From contig UQZL01000018.1 in the NCBI GenBank assembly GCA_900545605.1, positions 1 through 40,291 on the forward strand: a DNA stretch of 40,291 nt, written 5' to 3'. Within the stretch, counting starts at the first letter, position 1. The number at the start of each line of letters is the position of its first letter. The notes under the pieces were generated by a model. It had not been told where the DNA came from. It saw nothing but the letters and a program-made list of their open reading frames with translations, and did no database searches. Positions 8,296 to 17,120 of the stretch are shown one piece after another. The position numbers were made by a program, and so were the translations under genes. Source of the DNA: an uncultured Collinsella sp. Lineage in GTDB: Bacteria > Actinomycetota > Coriobacteriia > Coriobacteriales > Coriobacteriaceae.

Positions 8296-9537
8296 TTAGA
8301 GGTCCTCGCGCCAGAAGGGCATGCTCATGCAGCGCGGGCCGCCGCGGCCGCGGGAGAGCTCGGCGGAGGGCACGACGAGAAGGTCCAGGCCCTCCTTGTA
8401 CAGCACGTCGTTGGTGACGGTGTTGCGGGCGTAGACGCAGATCTTGCCGGGCTCGACGCACAGGGTGTTGGAGCCGTCGTTCCACTGCTCGCGGGAGGCC
8501 GCGATCGGGTCGCCGCCGCCGCAGGGGATCAGCTTGACCTGGTCGACGCCGGTGGCGTCCTCCAGGACGTGCTCGAGGGTGTCCTCGATCAGGCGGATGT
8601 TCACGTCGCCCGGGTTCTTGCCGGCGGTCAGCTCGTAGACGCGCAGGGTGCCCATGATGGCGGGGTGGATCGTGAACTTATCGACGTCGATCTGGGTGAA
8701 GACCGTGTCGAGGTGCATGAAGGCGCGCGAGACCGGGATGTCGAAGGCCAGGATGCGCTCGACCTTGGAGTCGGAGTTCCAGAAGATGTTCTGGGCCATG
8801 ACGTCGATAGCGGCGGCCTGGGTGCGCTGGGAGATGCCGACGGCGAGGGTCTTCTCGTTGATGTTCAGCACGTCGCCGCCCTCGGTGTGGAACTGGCAGT
8901 TGCGGCGGAAGTACAGCGAGACGTCCTTGTAGTCGGGGTGGTACTTGAAGACGTACTTGCCGTACAGGGTCTCGCGGTTGCGGGTGACCGAGTACATGCG
9001 GTTGAGGTTGACGCCCTCGCCGACGACCGCGAACGGGTCGCGGGTGAAGTAGAGGTTGGGCATCGGGTCGATGATCAGGTCGGACTCGGACTCGGAGTTG
9101 ACCAGGGAGTCGAGGGTCGTGGACGCCGTGAGGGGCATGTCGATCTCGGACTTGGTCATGCCGGCCATGGTCTTCTTGACGAACTCGAGGTTGTCCTCGA
9201 TGGAGTCCAGCTTCTCGCGGACGATCTGCGGCATGTGCTGGCCGCGGATGCCGGCCTCGGCGATGTACTGGTCGGTGAACTCGGCGCGGGCGCCGGGGAC
9301 CTGGTCGAACACCTCGGCGACGAGGTTCTCGAGGTAGAGGACCTCCACGCCCTGGTCCCTCAGGATCTGGGCGAAGGTGTCGTGCTCCTGCTGTGCGACC
9401 TCCAGGAACGGGACGTCGTCGAACAGGAGTCGCTCGAGCTCGTCGGGCGGCAGGTTGAGGAGCTCGTCGCCGGGACGGTGCAGGCAGACCTTCCTGAGCT
9501 TGCCGATCTCGGAAGGCACGTGCAGACCTTTCGTCAT
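8296..9537 (-). CDS. arcA: Arginine deiminase, copy 1
   Basis: A 413-residue arginine deiminase (arginine to citrulline and ammonia), the first enzyme of arginine fermentation. Guanidino-group-modifying motifs are all present: FTRDP at 164-168, HTEGGD at 217-222, HLDTVF at 275-280, and the nucleophile Cys403 in GGPRCMS near the C-terminus. Length is typical of ArcA. The ATG at 9537 has GTAGGAGG just upstream. It heads a likely arcA-argF-arcD unit. Codon use is strongly biased to a small set of codons, as in highly expressed genes. The protein is identical to copy 2 at 11385-12626, and the DNA appears identical across the gene and 24 bp upstream. Confidence 0.97.
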   Translation of the reverse strand: MTKGLHVPSEIGKLRKVCLHRPGDELLNLPPDELERLLFDDVPFLEVAQQEHDTFAQILRDQGVEVLYLENLVAEVFDQVPGARAEFTDQYIAEAGIRGQHMPQIVREKLDSIEDNLEFVKKTMAGMTKSEIDMPLTASTTLDSLVNSESESDLIIDPMPNLYFTRDPFAVVGEGVNLNRMYSVTRNRETLYGKYVFKYHPDYKDVSLYFRRNCQFHTEGGDVLNINEKTLAVGISQRTQAAAIDVMAQNIFWNSDSKVERILAFDIPVSRAFMHLDTVFTQIDVDKFTIHPAIMGTLRVYELTAGKNPGDVNIRLIEDTLEHVLEDATGVDQVKLIPCGGGDPIAASREQWNDGSNTLCVEPGKICVYARNTVTNDVLYKEGLDLLVVPSAELSRGRGGPRCMSMPFWREDL

Positions 9538-9619
9538 GGCCTCCTACCTTTCTTTCGGGCCCTTGTCAGGGCCGATTCGTTAGCGCCCCTCCGTGTGAGG
9601 CGTTATTGCTGACGACATA

Positions 9620-9686
9620 TTTATATCCAAAATCAGCCCATACTTCCACCTTGCCCCCGAACGGTTTTTTATAGGGGGTGAACGGC
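9620..9686 (-). promoter_or_regulatory. arcA copy 1 promoter with paired AACGGT sites
   Basis: On the minus strand, a GTGGAA box (9644-9649) is followed after 18 nt by TATAAA (9620-9625). Upstream of it lie two direct ACCGTT-type sites (plus-strand AACGGT at 9660-9665 and AACGGC at 9681-9686), 21 bp apart. Every distance is reproduced exactly upstream of arcA copy 2, although the sequence between the boxes differs. The 21-bp spacing places both sites on one helix face just upstream of -35, as for an activator. Confidence 0.6.
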
Positions 9687-9900
9687 ATACACATATACTT
9701 CACGCATGGCACACTTCATCTTAATAAAGCGTATTTACGTGCTTAAACGCGTTTTCAATCCTAAAATCAAATGGAACTTAACTTTGTTAAACCATCCTCA
9801 AATTGCATATTTCCACTAAAGCTATGAATAGAATTAGCGGTTCATACCGCGTCTCAACCATTTTCATTTTTATTCAGAAAAAAGTTTGTCCTATTCATTT

Positions 9901-9941
9901 CTGGTAAATAAATTACCGTTTACCAGACGCTTGATACCGTT
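9901..9941. promoter_or_regulatory. Palindrome and second pair of ACCGTT sites
   Basis: A palindrome CTGGTAAA-N10-TTTACCAG spans 9901-9926. It overlaps ACCGTT at 9915-9920, and a second ACCGTT lies at 9936-9941, again 21 bp apart, in the opposite orientation to those at the arcA promoter. It lies about 300 bp upstream of arcA copy 1. Apart from this, the promoter and a terminator, 9562-10110 contains only AT-rich sequence without a convincing gene. Confidence 0.45.
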
Positions 9942-10023
9942 CACCGGAAACTCAGTATAAGGCCCAGCGGATACCGGCTCGCTTTACGGCCCCATTTGTA
10001 ACAACTTGACTTCTCGGTATAGA

Positions 10024-10061
10024 AAAACGGACCCGCTTCACTAGGGAAACGGGTCCGTTTT
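10024..10061. terminator. Bidirectional intrinsic terminator after arcT
   Basis: 12-bp perfect arms AAAACGGACCCG (10024-10035) and its complement (10050-10061), with T-runs on both strands. It ends arcT transcripts on the minus strand and separates arcA copy 1 from the arcA2-arcT unit. Confidence 0.85.
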
Positions 10062-10110
10062 CGATTATCTTCGGCCAATTTAGATAACGCCCTCGAAGAT
10101 CATCGGAATC

Positions 10111-11235
10111 CTAGCGATCAAACTCCGCCAGCGCCTCGCCCAAAAGCCTCAGGCCCTCGCGCAGAACGTCCTCGCTCGCGCAGTAGCCCAGGCGTGCGCC
10201 ACAGGGAAGCTCAAAGCGGCTGCCGGGTACCAGCAGCACTCCCCTCTCGGACAGCAGGCGCTTGCAGAACTCCTCGTCGTCCTCGGGAATATCCAGCTGG
10301 ATAAACGAGGTAGACACGCCCTGTGGGGCCGTCCAGGAAACGCGATGCTGCGTATCGATCCAAGCCTGCGCGATATCGCGGTTGCCAAACACGATCTTGC
10401 GATTGCGCTCGAGGATCTTGTCCTTGTGCTCAAGCACATAGGTCGCCAAGGCGTCGTTGAACACACCGCCGCAGATCATGGTGTAATCGCGATAGGTACG
10501 GATGCGGTTGGACACCTCTTCGTCGGCCACGACCCAGCCCACGCGGGCCGCAGGCGTCGAATAGGTCTTCGACAACGAGTTGGTGACAATGGCCCTCTCG
10601 TACACGTCGACCATCGACATAAAGGACTCAGTGTTTTCGAGCGGCAGATACACCTCGTCGCACAGCACGTAGGCGCCCACCGAACGGGCGATCTCGGCAA
10701 TCTGGCCGAGCATATCGGTATCGAGCACCGTACCGATGGGGTTCGATGCGTTGTTTATGCAGATAAGCTTGGTGTTGGGGCGCACCAAGCGCTTGAGCTC
10801 CTCGATATCGGGCTTCCAGCCGAGTTCCTCGCAAAGCTCCCAATACTCGACCTCGGCGCCCAGCGTGCGCGGAATCTCGTAGAGCGGCGCGTAGGTGGGC
10901 CACTCGGCGATAACGTGGTCGCCGGGCTCGACCACGGCCATGATGGCGTTGAGGTTCGCACCCGTGCAGCCATTGGTCTGCAGAATGTGGTCGGGATTGA
11001 CCTCCCGACGATACAGCTTGGCAACCACGGCCTTAAACTCCGGCGAGCCCTCGATCCAGCCGTAGTTCATCTTCTCGCGGTCCAAGCGCTCGTAGAACGT
11101 GGCGCCGTCCTGCTCATCGAGCGCGCGCAGCTCGCCCATGGTGAGCGACGAGATCGTCGACTGGGCGATGTCCCACGTGGCACTTTTCTCCCAAACGTTG
11201 AGCCATTCCTCAACGCCAATCGTCTTGATGTCCAT
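10111..11235 (-). CDS. arcT: PLP-dependent class I/II aminotransferase, ArcT type
   Basis: A 374-residue fold-type I aminotransferase. PLP-binding landmarks are CINNASNPIGT (Asn of NxxNPxG), VLCDEVYLPLE (Asp and Tyr) and TNSLSKTYSTPAARVGW, whose Lys would form the Schiff base. An arginine deiminase-associated transaminase gene, arcT, is known in several arc clusters of lactic acid bacteria, and the location between two arcA copies supports that name. Its substrate is not established; capreomycidine-synthase-like annotation of relatives is possible but not shown here. The ATG at 11235 is chosen for AAGGAG 8 nt upstream; two further in-frame ATG codons upstream lack this. It is probably cotranscribed with arcA copy 2, 150 bp upstream. 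Confidence 0.83.
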   Translation of the reverse strand: MDIKTIGVEEWLNVWEKSATWDIAQSTISSLTMGELRALDEQDGATFYERLDREKMNYGWIEGSPEFKAVVAKLYRREVNPDHILQTNGCTGANLNAIMAVVEPGDHVIAEWPTYAPLYEIPRTLGAEVEYWELCEELGWKPDIEELKRLVRPNTKLICINNASNPIGTVLDTDMLGQIAEIARSVGAYVLCDEVYLPLENTESFMSMVDVYERAIVTNSLSKTYSTPAARVGWVVADEEVSNRIRTYRDYTMICGGVFNDALATYVLEHKDKILERNRKIVFGNRDIAQAWIDTQHRVSWTAPQGVSTSFIQLDIPEDDEEFCKRLLSERGVLLVPGSRFELPCGARLGYCASEDVLREGLRLLGEALAEFDR

Positions 11236-11290
11236 GGCCAAGCTCCTTACAAAAGCAGTCATCCAATCGTGTTGACGTCCCTCATACAAG

Positions 11291-11324
11291 ATTGGGGCGG
11301 TGCGAAAACCCGCACCGCCCCAAT
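11291..11324. repeat. Strong hairpin between arcA copy 2 and arcT
   Basis: 14-bp perfect arms (11291-11304 and 11311-11324) with a 6-nt loop. There is no T-run on the minus strand, so it may act as a leaky terminator or a 3' stabiliser that makes arcA more abundant than arcT. Confidence 0.6.
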
Positions 11325-11384
11325 GGGAGACATCTAATGGCAGCTAGATGTATGTATTATGACCTGTACGGGTCCTGAAAGACC

Positions 11385-12626
11385 TTAGAGGTCCTCGCGC
11401 CAGAAGGGCATGCTCATGCAGCGCGGGCCGCCGCGGCCGCGGGAGAGCTCGGCGGAGGGCACGACGAGAAGGTCCAGGCCCTCCTTGTACAGCACGTCGT
11501 TGGTGACGGTGTTGCGGGCGTAGACGCAGATCTTGCCGGGCTCGACGCACAGGGTGTTGGAGCCGTCGTTCCACTGCTCGCGGGAGGCCGCGATCGGGTC
11601 GCCGCCGCCGCAGGGGATCAGCTTGACCTGGTCGACGCCGGTGGCGTCCTCCAGGACGTGCTCGAGGGTGTCCTCGATCAGGCGGATGTTCACGTCGCCC
11701 GGGTTCTTGCCGGCGGTCAGCTCGTAGACGCGCAGGGTGCCCATGATGGCGGGGTGGATCGTGAACTTATCGACGTCGATCTGGGTGAAGACCGTGTCGA
11801 GGTGCATGAAGGCGCGCGAGACCGGGATGTCGAAGGCCAGGATGCGCTCGACCTTGGAGTCGGAGTTCCAGAAGATGTTCTGGGCCATGACGTCGATAGC
11901 GGCGGCCTGGGTGCGCTGGGAGATGCCGACGGCGAGGGTCTTCTCGTTGATGTTCAGCACGTCGCCGCCCTCGGTGTGGAACTGGCAGTTGCGGCGGAAG
12001 TACAGCGAGACGTCCTTGTAGTCGGGGTGGTACTTGAAGACGTACTTGCCGTACAGGGTCTCGCGGTTGCGGGTGACCGAGTACATGCGGTTGAGGTTGA
12101 CGCCCTCGCCGACGACCGCGAACGGGTCGCGGGTGAAGTAGAGGTTGGGCATCGGGTCGATGATCAGGTCGGACTCGGACTCGGAGTTGACCAGGGAGTC
12201 GAGGGTCGTGGACGCCGTGAGGGGCATGTCGATCTCGGACTTGGTCATGCCGGCCATGGTCTTCTTGACGAACTCGAGGTTGTCCTCGATGGAGTCCAGC
12301 TTCTCGCGGACGATCTGCGGCATGTGCTGGCCGCGGATGCCGGCCTCGGCGATGTACTGGTCGGTGAACTCGGCGCGGGCGCCGGGGACCTGGTCGAACA
12401 CCTCGGCGACGAGGTTCTCGAGGTAGAGGACCTCCACGCCCTGGTCCCTCAGGATCTGGGCGAAGGTGTCGTGCTCCTGCTGTGCGACCTCCAGGAACGG
12501 GACGTCGTCGAACAGGAGTCGCTCGAGCTCGTCGGGCGGCAGGTTGAGGAGCTCGTCGCCGGGACGGTGCAGGCAGACCTTCCTGAGCTTGCCGATCTCG
12601 GAAGGCACGTGCAGACCTTTCGTCAT
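11385..12626 (-). CDS. arcA: Arginine deiminase, copy 2
   Basis: A 413-residue arginine deiminase with the same sequence as copy 1, including FTRDP, HTEGGD, HLDTVF and Cys403. All segments I compared, and the alternative reading frames, match copy 1 without difference. Identity runs from the stop codon to about 12650, then stops abruptly. The flanks are still alignable but clearly diverged. This gene probably heads an arcA-arcT unit with its own promoter at 12709-12775. Two intact, separately regulated copies would raise arginine deiminase dosage. Confidence 0.97.
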   Translation of the reverse strand: MTKGLHVPSEIGKLRKVCLHRPGDELLNLPPDELERLLFDDVPFLEVAQQEHDTFAQILRDQGVEVLYLENLVAEVFDQVPGARAEFTDQYIAEAGIRGQHMPQIVREKLDSIEDNLEFVKKTMAGMTKSEIDMPLTASTTLDSLVNSESESDLIIDPMPNLYFTRDPFAVVGEGVNLNRMYSVTRNRETLYGKYVFKYHPDYKDVSLYFRRNCQFHTEGGDVLNINEKTLAVGISQRTQAAAIDVMAQNIFWNSDSKVERILAFDIPVSRAFMHLDTVFTQIDVDKFTIHPAIMGTLRVYELTAGKNPGDVNIRLIEDTLEHVLEDATGVDQVKLIPCGGGDPIAASREQWNDGSNTLCVEPGKICVYARNTVTNDVLYKEGLDLLVVPSAELSRGRGGPRCMSMPFWREDL

Positions 12627-12708
12627 GGCCTCCTACCTTTCTTTCGGGCCTTACTGGCCGAATGTATCAGCGCCCCTCCGTATGGGACGCTGCTTGCTGA
12701 CAGCTCTA

Positions 12709-12775
12709 GTTATATCCAAAAACCACCTGCAATTCCACCTCGCCCCCGAACGGTCAGCAAAGTGCGATGAACGGT
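12709..12775 (-). promoter_or_regulatory. arcA copy 2 promoter with paired AACGGT sites
   Basis: On the minus strand, GTGGAA (12733-12738) is followed after 18 nt by TATAAC (12709-12714). Plus-strand AACGGT lies at 12749-12754 and 12770-12775, 21 bp apart and 11 bp beyond the -35-like box. This is the same layout as at copy 1 within otherwise diverged DNA. Further upstream, 12780-13130 is AT-rich with no gene. A single reversed ACCGTTCA site lies at 13082-13089 on the ppk side. Confidence 0.6.
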
Positions 12776-13177
12776 ATATCTCATATGATTCCCCCATGAT
12801 GCACTTCGGTTCTCTAAAGCAGGTTTTCAAAGGTAAATGTTCTTTTTTCTAAGGAATTAAGCTAGATTGCACAAATATTTTCATGTTTAGGAATTGCATA
12901 GCTAAAACGGTTTTCTGCATATATATGTCGTTTGTTCATGATTCAATTTGGATTCGATTATATTCAGCTCGCAATCATTCTTATTCATACATCCTCACCA
13001 ATTGAGTATGGATATAGATTGTTTCTAAACGAGTTGGGCAGTTAGTTGCATGCCTTGGCAGCGTAAGAAGTAGGTAAAGATACCGTTCACGCGATACGTC
13101 CGTGCCACAGGTCGACTAAATTGAGACAATAGTGAATAGTGTTAGGCTACCGTCCCCTGTGGGGACTGAACGGACAG

Positions 13178-15586
13178 ATGCATATGCCGAGCAAAATCGA
13201 AAAGAAGCAAGCCGCCGCAAAGCTGCGCAAACCGCCGCGCGACTTCTCATACACGCAAAACCGAGAGCTCAGCTGGCTACGCTTTGACAACCGCGTGCTC
13301 GACGAAGCCTTCGACGAAACCGTTCCGTTATTCGAGCGACTAAAGTTCGTCTCGATCTTCGAGTCCAACCTCGACGAGTTCCTTATGGTGCGCGTGGGCG
13401 GCCTGTCCGATCTGGCGGAGCTCAAAAAACAACCTGTCGACAACAAGAGCAATATGACCGCCTCCGAACAGGTCGATGCTGTCATGGCCGAAATGCCCGG
13501 GCTACTTACCCGTTGGGAGTCCATCTTTAAGAGCATCGAGGGCAAGCTCGACACCTTGGGCGTTCACCGCGCCCACATCGATTCGCTTACGCCCGAGGAG
13601 CGCACCTTTGTAACCCGCTACTTCCAGGCCTACGTGTCGCCGGTCATCTCGCCGCTGGTCATCGATCCTCGCCACCCCTTCCCCAACCTGCGCAACGGCG
13701 CGCTCTATCTGGCCTGTGGTCTGGACGGCGCCACCGACGAGGAGAGCCTACTGGGCCTTATCGAGATTCCCGCCTCGATGAACCGCGTGGTCGAGATCCC
13801 CTCGCCCACCGGCACCTACTCCTACATCTTGCTCGAGGACGTCATCCTCGCCTGCCTGGACAGCTGCTTTGGCTCCTATAAGCCGCTGGATCGTGCGCTG
13901 ATCCGCGTCACCCGCAACGCCGACATCGATCCGGACGGCGAGGGCATCGAAGAGGAAGAGGACTACCGCCAGCACATGAAGCGCATTCTCAAGAAGCGCC
14001 TGCGCCTGCAGCCGGTAGTGCTCGCGGTCTCGGGGTCGCTCGAGAAGGCGACGCTCAAGACTATCCGCAAGGCGCTCGAGCTTTCGCGCCGCTCTGTCTT
14101 TACCTGCGATATCCCGCTCAACCTGGGCTACGTCTTTGGCATTGAGGGCAAGATTCCCGAGCACCTGCGCAACGAGCTCCTCTTTACGCCGTTTAAGCCA
14201 CAGCCCAACCCCACCATCGACATGACCCGCTCCATCCGCGAGCAGGTGCTGCAGCACGACAAGCTGCTCTTCTACCCTTACGAGGCCATGAATCCGTTCC
14301 TGGATCTGGTACACGAGGCAGCCTACGATCCCGAGTGCATCTCGTTGCGCATCACGCTCTACCGCGTGGCCAAGCAGAGCCGCCTATGCGAGTCGCTGAT
14401 CGATGCCGCCGAGAACGGCAAAGAGGTCACGGTGCTCATGGAGCTCCGCGCCCGCTTTGACGAGCAGAACAACATCGAGTGGGCCGAGCGTCTGGAAGAG
14501 GCAGGCTGCACCGTCATCTACGGCTCCGAAGGCTTTAAGTGCCACTCCAAGATCTGCCAGCTCACCTATCGCGAGGGCATGGCGCTCACCCGCCTCACGC
14601 TTTTGGGCACCGGCAACTTTAACGAGAAGACGGCCAAACTCTACAGCGACTTTATGCTCATGACAGCCCATCCCGGCATCGGTGAAGACGCCAACCTGTT
14701 CTTCCGCAATCTGTCGCTGGGCAACCTGCGCGGCGACTACCGCTTCCTGGGTGTGGCGCCCGTCGGACTGAAACCGCTCATCATGCGCGGGCTTGACCGC
14801 GAGATCCAGCGCGCCCTTGCCGGCGAGCCCGCCCGCGTGTTCTTTAAGCTCAACTCACTGACCGACCGCGAGGTTATCGACAAGATCGCCGAGGCATCGT
14901 GTGCCGGCGTGCGCGTAGACATGATCATCCGCGGCATCTCGTGCCTCAAGCCCGGTGTTCCGGGCAAGACCGAGAACGTGCATGTCCGCTCCATCGTCGG
15001 ACGCTTTTTGGAGCACGCGCGCGTCTATGCTTTCGGCGTGGACTCGGACATGATTTACCTGAGCTCGGCAGACATGATGACGCGCAACACCGAGCACCGC
15101 GTGGAGATTGCCTTCCCCGTGCTCGACCCCACCTGCCGCGCTCTGGTGCACGAGTACATGGGCATGCAGCTGCGCGACAACGTGAAGGCCCGCAGCCTCA
15201 CGAGCGACGGCACCTGGGTCCCCGTGGAGCGTGCAGAGGGTGAGAAACCCTTCAACTCGCAGGAAGCCCTGCTGGAGCGCGCCTATCGCAACGCCGAGGC
15301 CGCGCCCGAGCCCGTCATTGAGGCGGAACCTGCCTCCGAGGCCGAGCCGCAGCCAGTAGCACCCAAGGTCCAAGAGGTCCAGGCGACCGTCATTGAGCCC
15401 GAGCCTGCACCTGCACCTCAGCCCGATCCGCAGGTCACCAAGCCCGCACCCGAGACGAGCGCCCGTCGCGATAAGCCCGCTGGCAAGACCAAGGCCATCG
15501 AGCGCCATCGCCCCGGCCGCGTGCGCATGGGCCTGGGTCTGATCGGCCTGGGTCTTAAGACGCTCATTACCGGCAAGACGAAATAG
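13178..15586 (+). CDS. ppk1: Polyphosphate kinase 1 with C-terminal tail
   Basis: An 802-residue polyphosphate kinase that reversibly transfers the ATP gamma-phosphate to inorganic polyphosphate. The N-terminal domain begins NRELSWLRFDNRVLDEA. The catalytic PLD-like domains carry the presumed phospho-histidine in GFKCHSKICQ (His456) and the second conserved His in FLEHARVYAF (His613). PPK1 is usually about 690 residues. Here about 100 extra residues follow VERAEGEKPF: a tail rich in Ala, Pro and Glu, then a basic stretch (HRPGRVRMG) and a short hydrophobic end (LGLIGLGLKTLITGKTK). The start is uncertain. ATG 13178 is taken, but ATG 13184 or a GTG at 13139 is possible, and none has a strong Shine-Dalgarno. 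A terminator follows the gene. Confidence 0.95.
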   Translation: MHMPSKIEKKQAAAKLRKPPRDFSYTQNRELSWLRFDNRVLDEAFDETVPLFERLKFVSIFESNLDEFLMVRVGGLSDLAELKKQPVDNKSNMTASEQVDAVMAEMPGLLTRWESIFKSIEGKLDTLGVHRAHIDSLTPEERTFVTRYFQAYVSPVISPLVIDPRHPFPNLRNGALYLACGLDGATDEESLLGLIEIPASMNRVVEIPSPTGTYSYILLEDVILACLDSCFGSYKPLDRALIRVTRNADIDPDGEGIEEEEDYRQHMKRILKKRLRLQPVVLAVSGSLEKATLKTIRKALELSRRSVFTCDIPLNLGYVFGIEGKIPEHLRNELLFTPFKPQPNPTIDMTRSIREQVLQHDKLLFYPYEAMNPFLDLVHEAAYDPECISLRITLYRVAKQSRLCESLIDAAENGKEVTVLMELRARFDEQNNIEWAERLEEAGCTVIYGSEGFKCHSKICQLTYREGMALTRLTLLGTGNFNEKTAKLYSDFMLMTAHPGIGEDANLFFRNLSLGNLRGDYRFLGVAPVGLKPLIMRGLDREIQRALAGEPARVFFKLNSLTDREVIDKIAEASCAGVRVDMIIRGISCLKPGVPGKTENVHVRSIVGRFLEHARVYAFGVDSDMIYLSSADMMTRNTEHRVEIAFPVLDPTCRALVHEYMGMQLRDNVKARSLTSDGTWVPVERAEGEKPFNSQEALLERAYRNAEAAPEPVIEAEPASEAEPQPVAPKVQEVQATVIEPEPAPAPQPDPQVTKPAPETSARRDKPAGKTKAIERHRPGRVRMGLGLIGLGLKTLITGKTK

Positions 15587-15610
15587 TCGTTTGTAGAAGC
15601 AGTTTGTAGA

Positions 15611-15653
15611 AGCGCCCCGCATTTGAGGAAAGCCTCGGATACGGGGCGCTTTT
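15611..15653 (+). terminator. Intrinsic terminator of ppk1
   Basis: 9-bp arms AGCGCCCCG (15611-15619) and CGGGGCGCT (15642-15650) run straight into TTTT. A small GAGG/CCTC stem lies within the loop. Confidence 0.85.
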
Positions 15654-15699
15654 CCCTGCTACCATGGTGCGAACAACAACGCGAATGACAGGCAGGAAT

Positions 15700-17013
15700 A
15701 TGAAGCTCACTATAGAATCGATGACCTACGGCGCCGACGGGCTGGCGCACGCCGACAACGGCAAGGCCGTCTTTGTGCAGGGTGCCGTGGCAGGCGACAC
15801 CGTCGAGGCCGAGGTCGTACAGGACGGCAAGTCATTCATGCGCGCCCGCACCACCGAGATTCTGGAGCCAAGCCCCAATCGCATTCAGCCTCCCTGCCCC
15901 TTCGTGGGCATCTGCGGCGGCTGCTCGTGGGGCAATCTCTCACGCACGGCACAGCTCGCCGCCAAGGAGCAAAACCTGCGCTCCACGCTCGAGCGCATCG
16001 GCAAGTTCGCTCCTGAGCTGGCAGATGAGTTGGTACAGCCCATCTGCCACACCAAGGACGACTGGGGCTACCGCAATAAAATCGAGCTCGAACCGACCGT
16101 CGTCAACGGTCGCGTGCGCCTTGGCATGCACGGTGTCGACCCCAGCAAAATCGTGACCGTCGATATGTGTCCGCTGTTCGATAAGCGCTTCCCGAAGGCA
16201 CTCAAATCGGTCGTCGGCGCACTCAACTATCTAAGCGGCAGCCATGACTTGGGGCTCGAACGCGTGGGCATTCGCGCATCGCGCCGCACCAAGGCACTCG
16301 AGGTCGCACTCTGGACGCCCACAGGCTCTTTCCCACGCTCGCAGGTCTCCCGCGTGCTGGCGGACGCCGCTCATCCTACGAGCATCGTACGCGTGATGAG
16401 CAAGGGCGAAAAGAAGGCCCGCCGTGTCTCCAAGGTCGAAATGCTCGCCGGAGAGGGCTCATGGACCGAGAATATCGCCGAGGATCAGATGCGCTTGTCT
16501 GCCCCGTCTTTTTTCCAGGTCAACACCAAGGGTGCCGAGATTTTGATCGAGCTTGTCATGGAAGCGCTCGACCCGCAGGAAGACGAGCTTGCCGTGGACC
16601 TGTACTGCGGTGCCGGCACCTTTACCCTGCCGCTCGCCCGCCGCTGCGACTTTGTCGCTGCCGTCGAGGCCTACGGCCCCGCCGTGCGCGATCTACGCCG
16701 TAACCTGGAAATCAACAAGCTTGATAACGTCGACGTCATTGGCGGAGACGCGGTGCGCGAGTTCCCCGACCAGGACGCCGATGTCCTAGTAGTCGACCCG
16801 CCGCGTGCAGGCCTAGCGCCTGAGGCCATCGACCTCATCGCCAGCACAAGCGCTCGCGATGTCGCCTATGTGAGCTGCGACCCGGCCACCTTAGCCCGCG
16901 ACCTCAAGCGCTTTGTCGAGGAGGGCACCTTCTCCCCCGTCAAGATCACGCCAGTCGACCTGTTCCCGCAAACCTTCCACTGCGAGACCGTCGTCCACCT
17001 TAGGCGCAACTAG
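15700..17013 (+). CDS. rlmD: 23S rRNA (uracil-C5)-methyltransferase, RlmD/TrmA family
   Basis: A 437-residue SAM-dependent RNA uracil C5-methyltransferase. An N-terminal TRAM domain (MKLTIESMTYGADGLAHADNG) is followed by a [4Fe-4S] cluster site: Cys66, Cys72, Cys75 (CPFVGICGGC) and Cys157. This supports an RlmD/RlmC rather than TrmA assignment. The methyltransferase domain has DLYCGAGTFTLPLA, VDPPRAGL and the catalytic Cys393 in YVSCDPATLA, and ends HCETVVHLRRN. The target, U1939 versus another uridine, cannot be read from sequence. The ATG at 15700 is favoured by GGCAGGAAT just upstream; an ATG at 15664 has no Shine-Dalgarno. Confidence 0.88.
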   Translation: MKLTIESMTYGADGLAHADNGKAVFVQGAVAGDTVEAEVVQDGKSFMRARTTEILEPSPNRIQPPCPFVGICGGCSWGNLSRTAQLAAKEQNLRSTLERIGKFAPELADELVQPICHTKDDWGYRNKIELEPTVVNGRVRLGMHGVDPSKIVTVDMCPLFDKRFPKALKSVVGALNYLSGSHDLGLERVGIRASRRTKALEVALWTPTGSFPRSQVSRVLADAAHPTSIVRVMSKGEKKARRVSKVEMLAGEGSWTENIAEDQMRLSAPSFFQVNTKGAEILIELVMEALDPQEDELAVDLYCGAGTFTLPLARRCDFVAAVEAYGPAVRDLRRNLEINKLDNVDVIGGDAVREFPDQDADVLVVDPPRAGLAPEAIDLIASTSARDVAYVSCDPATLARDLKRFVEEGTFSPVKITPVDLFPQTFHCETVVHLRRN

Positions 17014-17120
17014 CCACTTAATCATTGCTCAGAAAAATCATTGGGAAATCGAGCGTGGCAAGCGGGGGTCTTCGGGGTATAAGACGGCTAATTGTATGCC
17101 GCCCTATGAAAGGAACCCTT

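Noticed and set aside
7189..9612. Very long open frame (about 807 codons) on the plus strand opposite argF and arcA
   Set aside because: It is the antisense of two genes with clear family motifs and strong codon bias. Its translation is a low-complexity string of Val, Asp, Leu and Gly with no domain.
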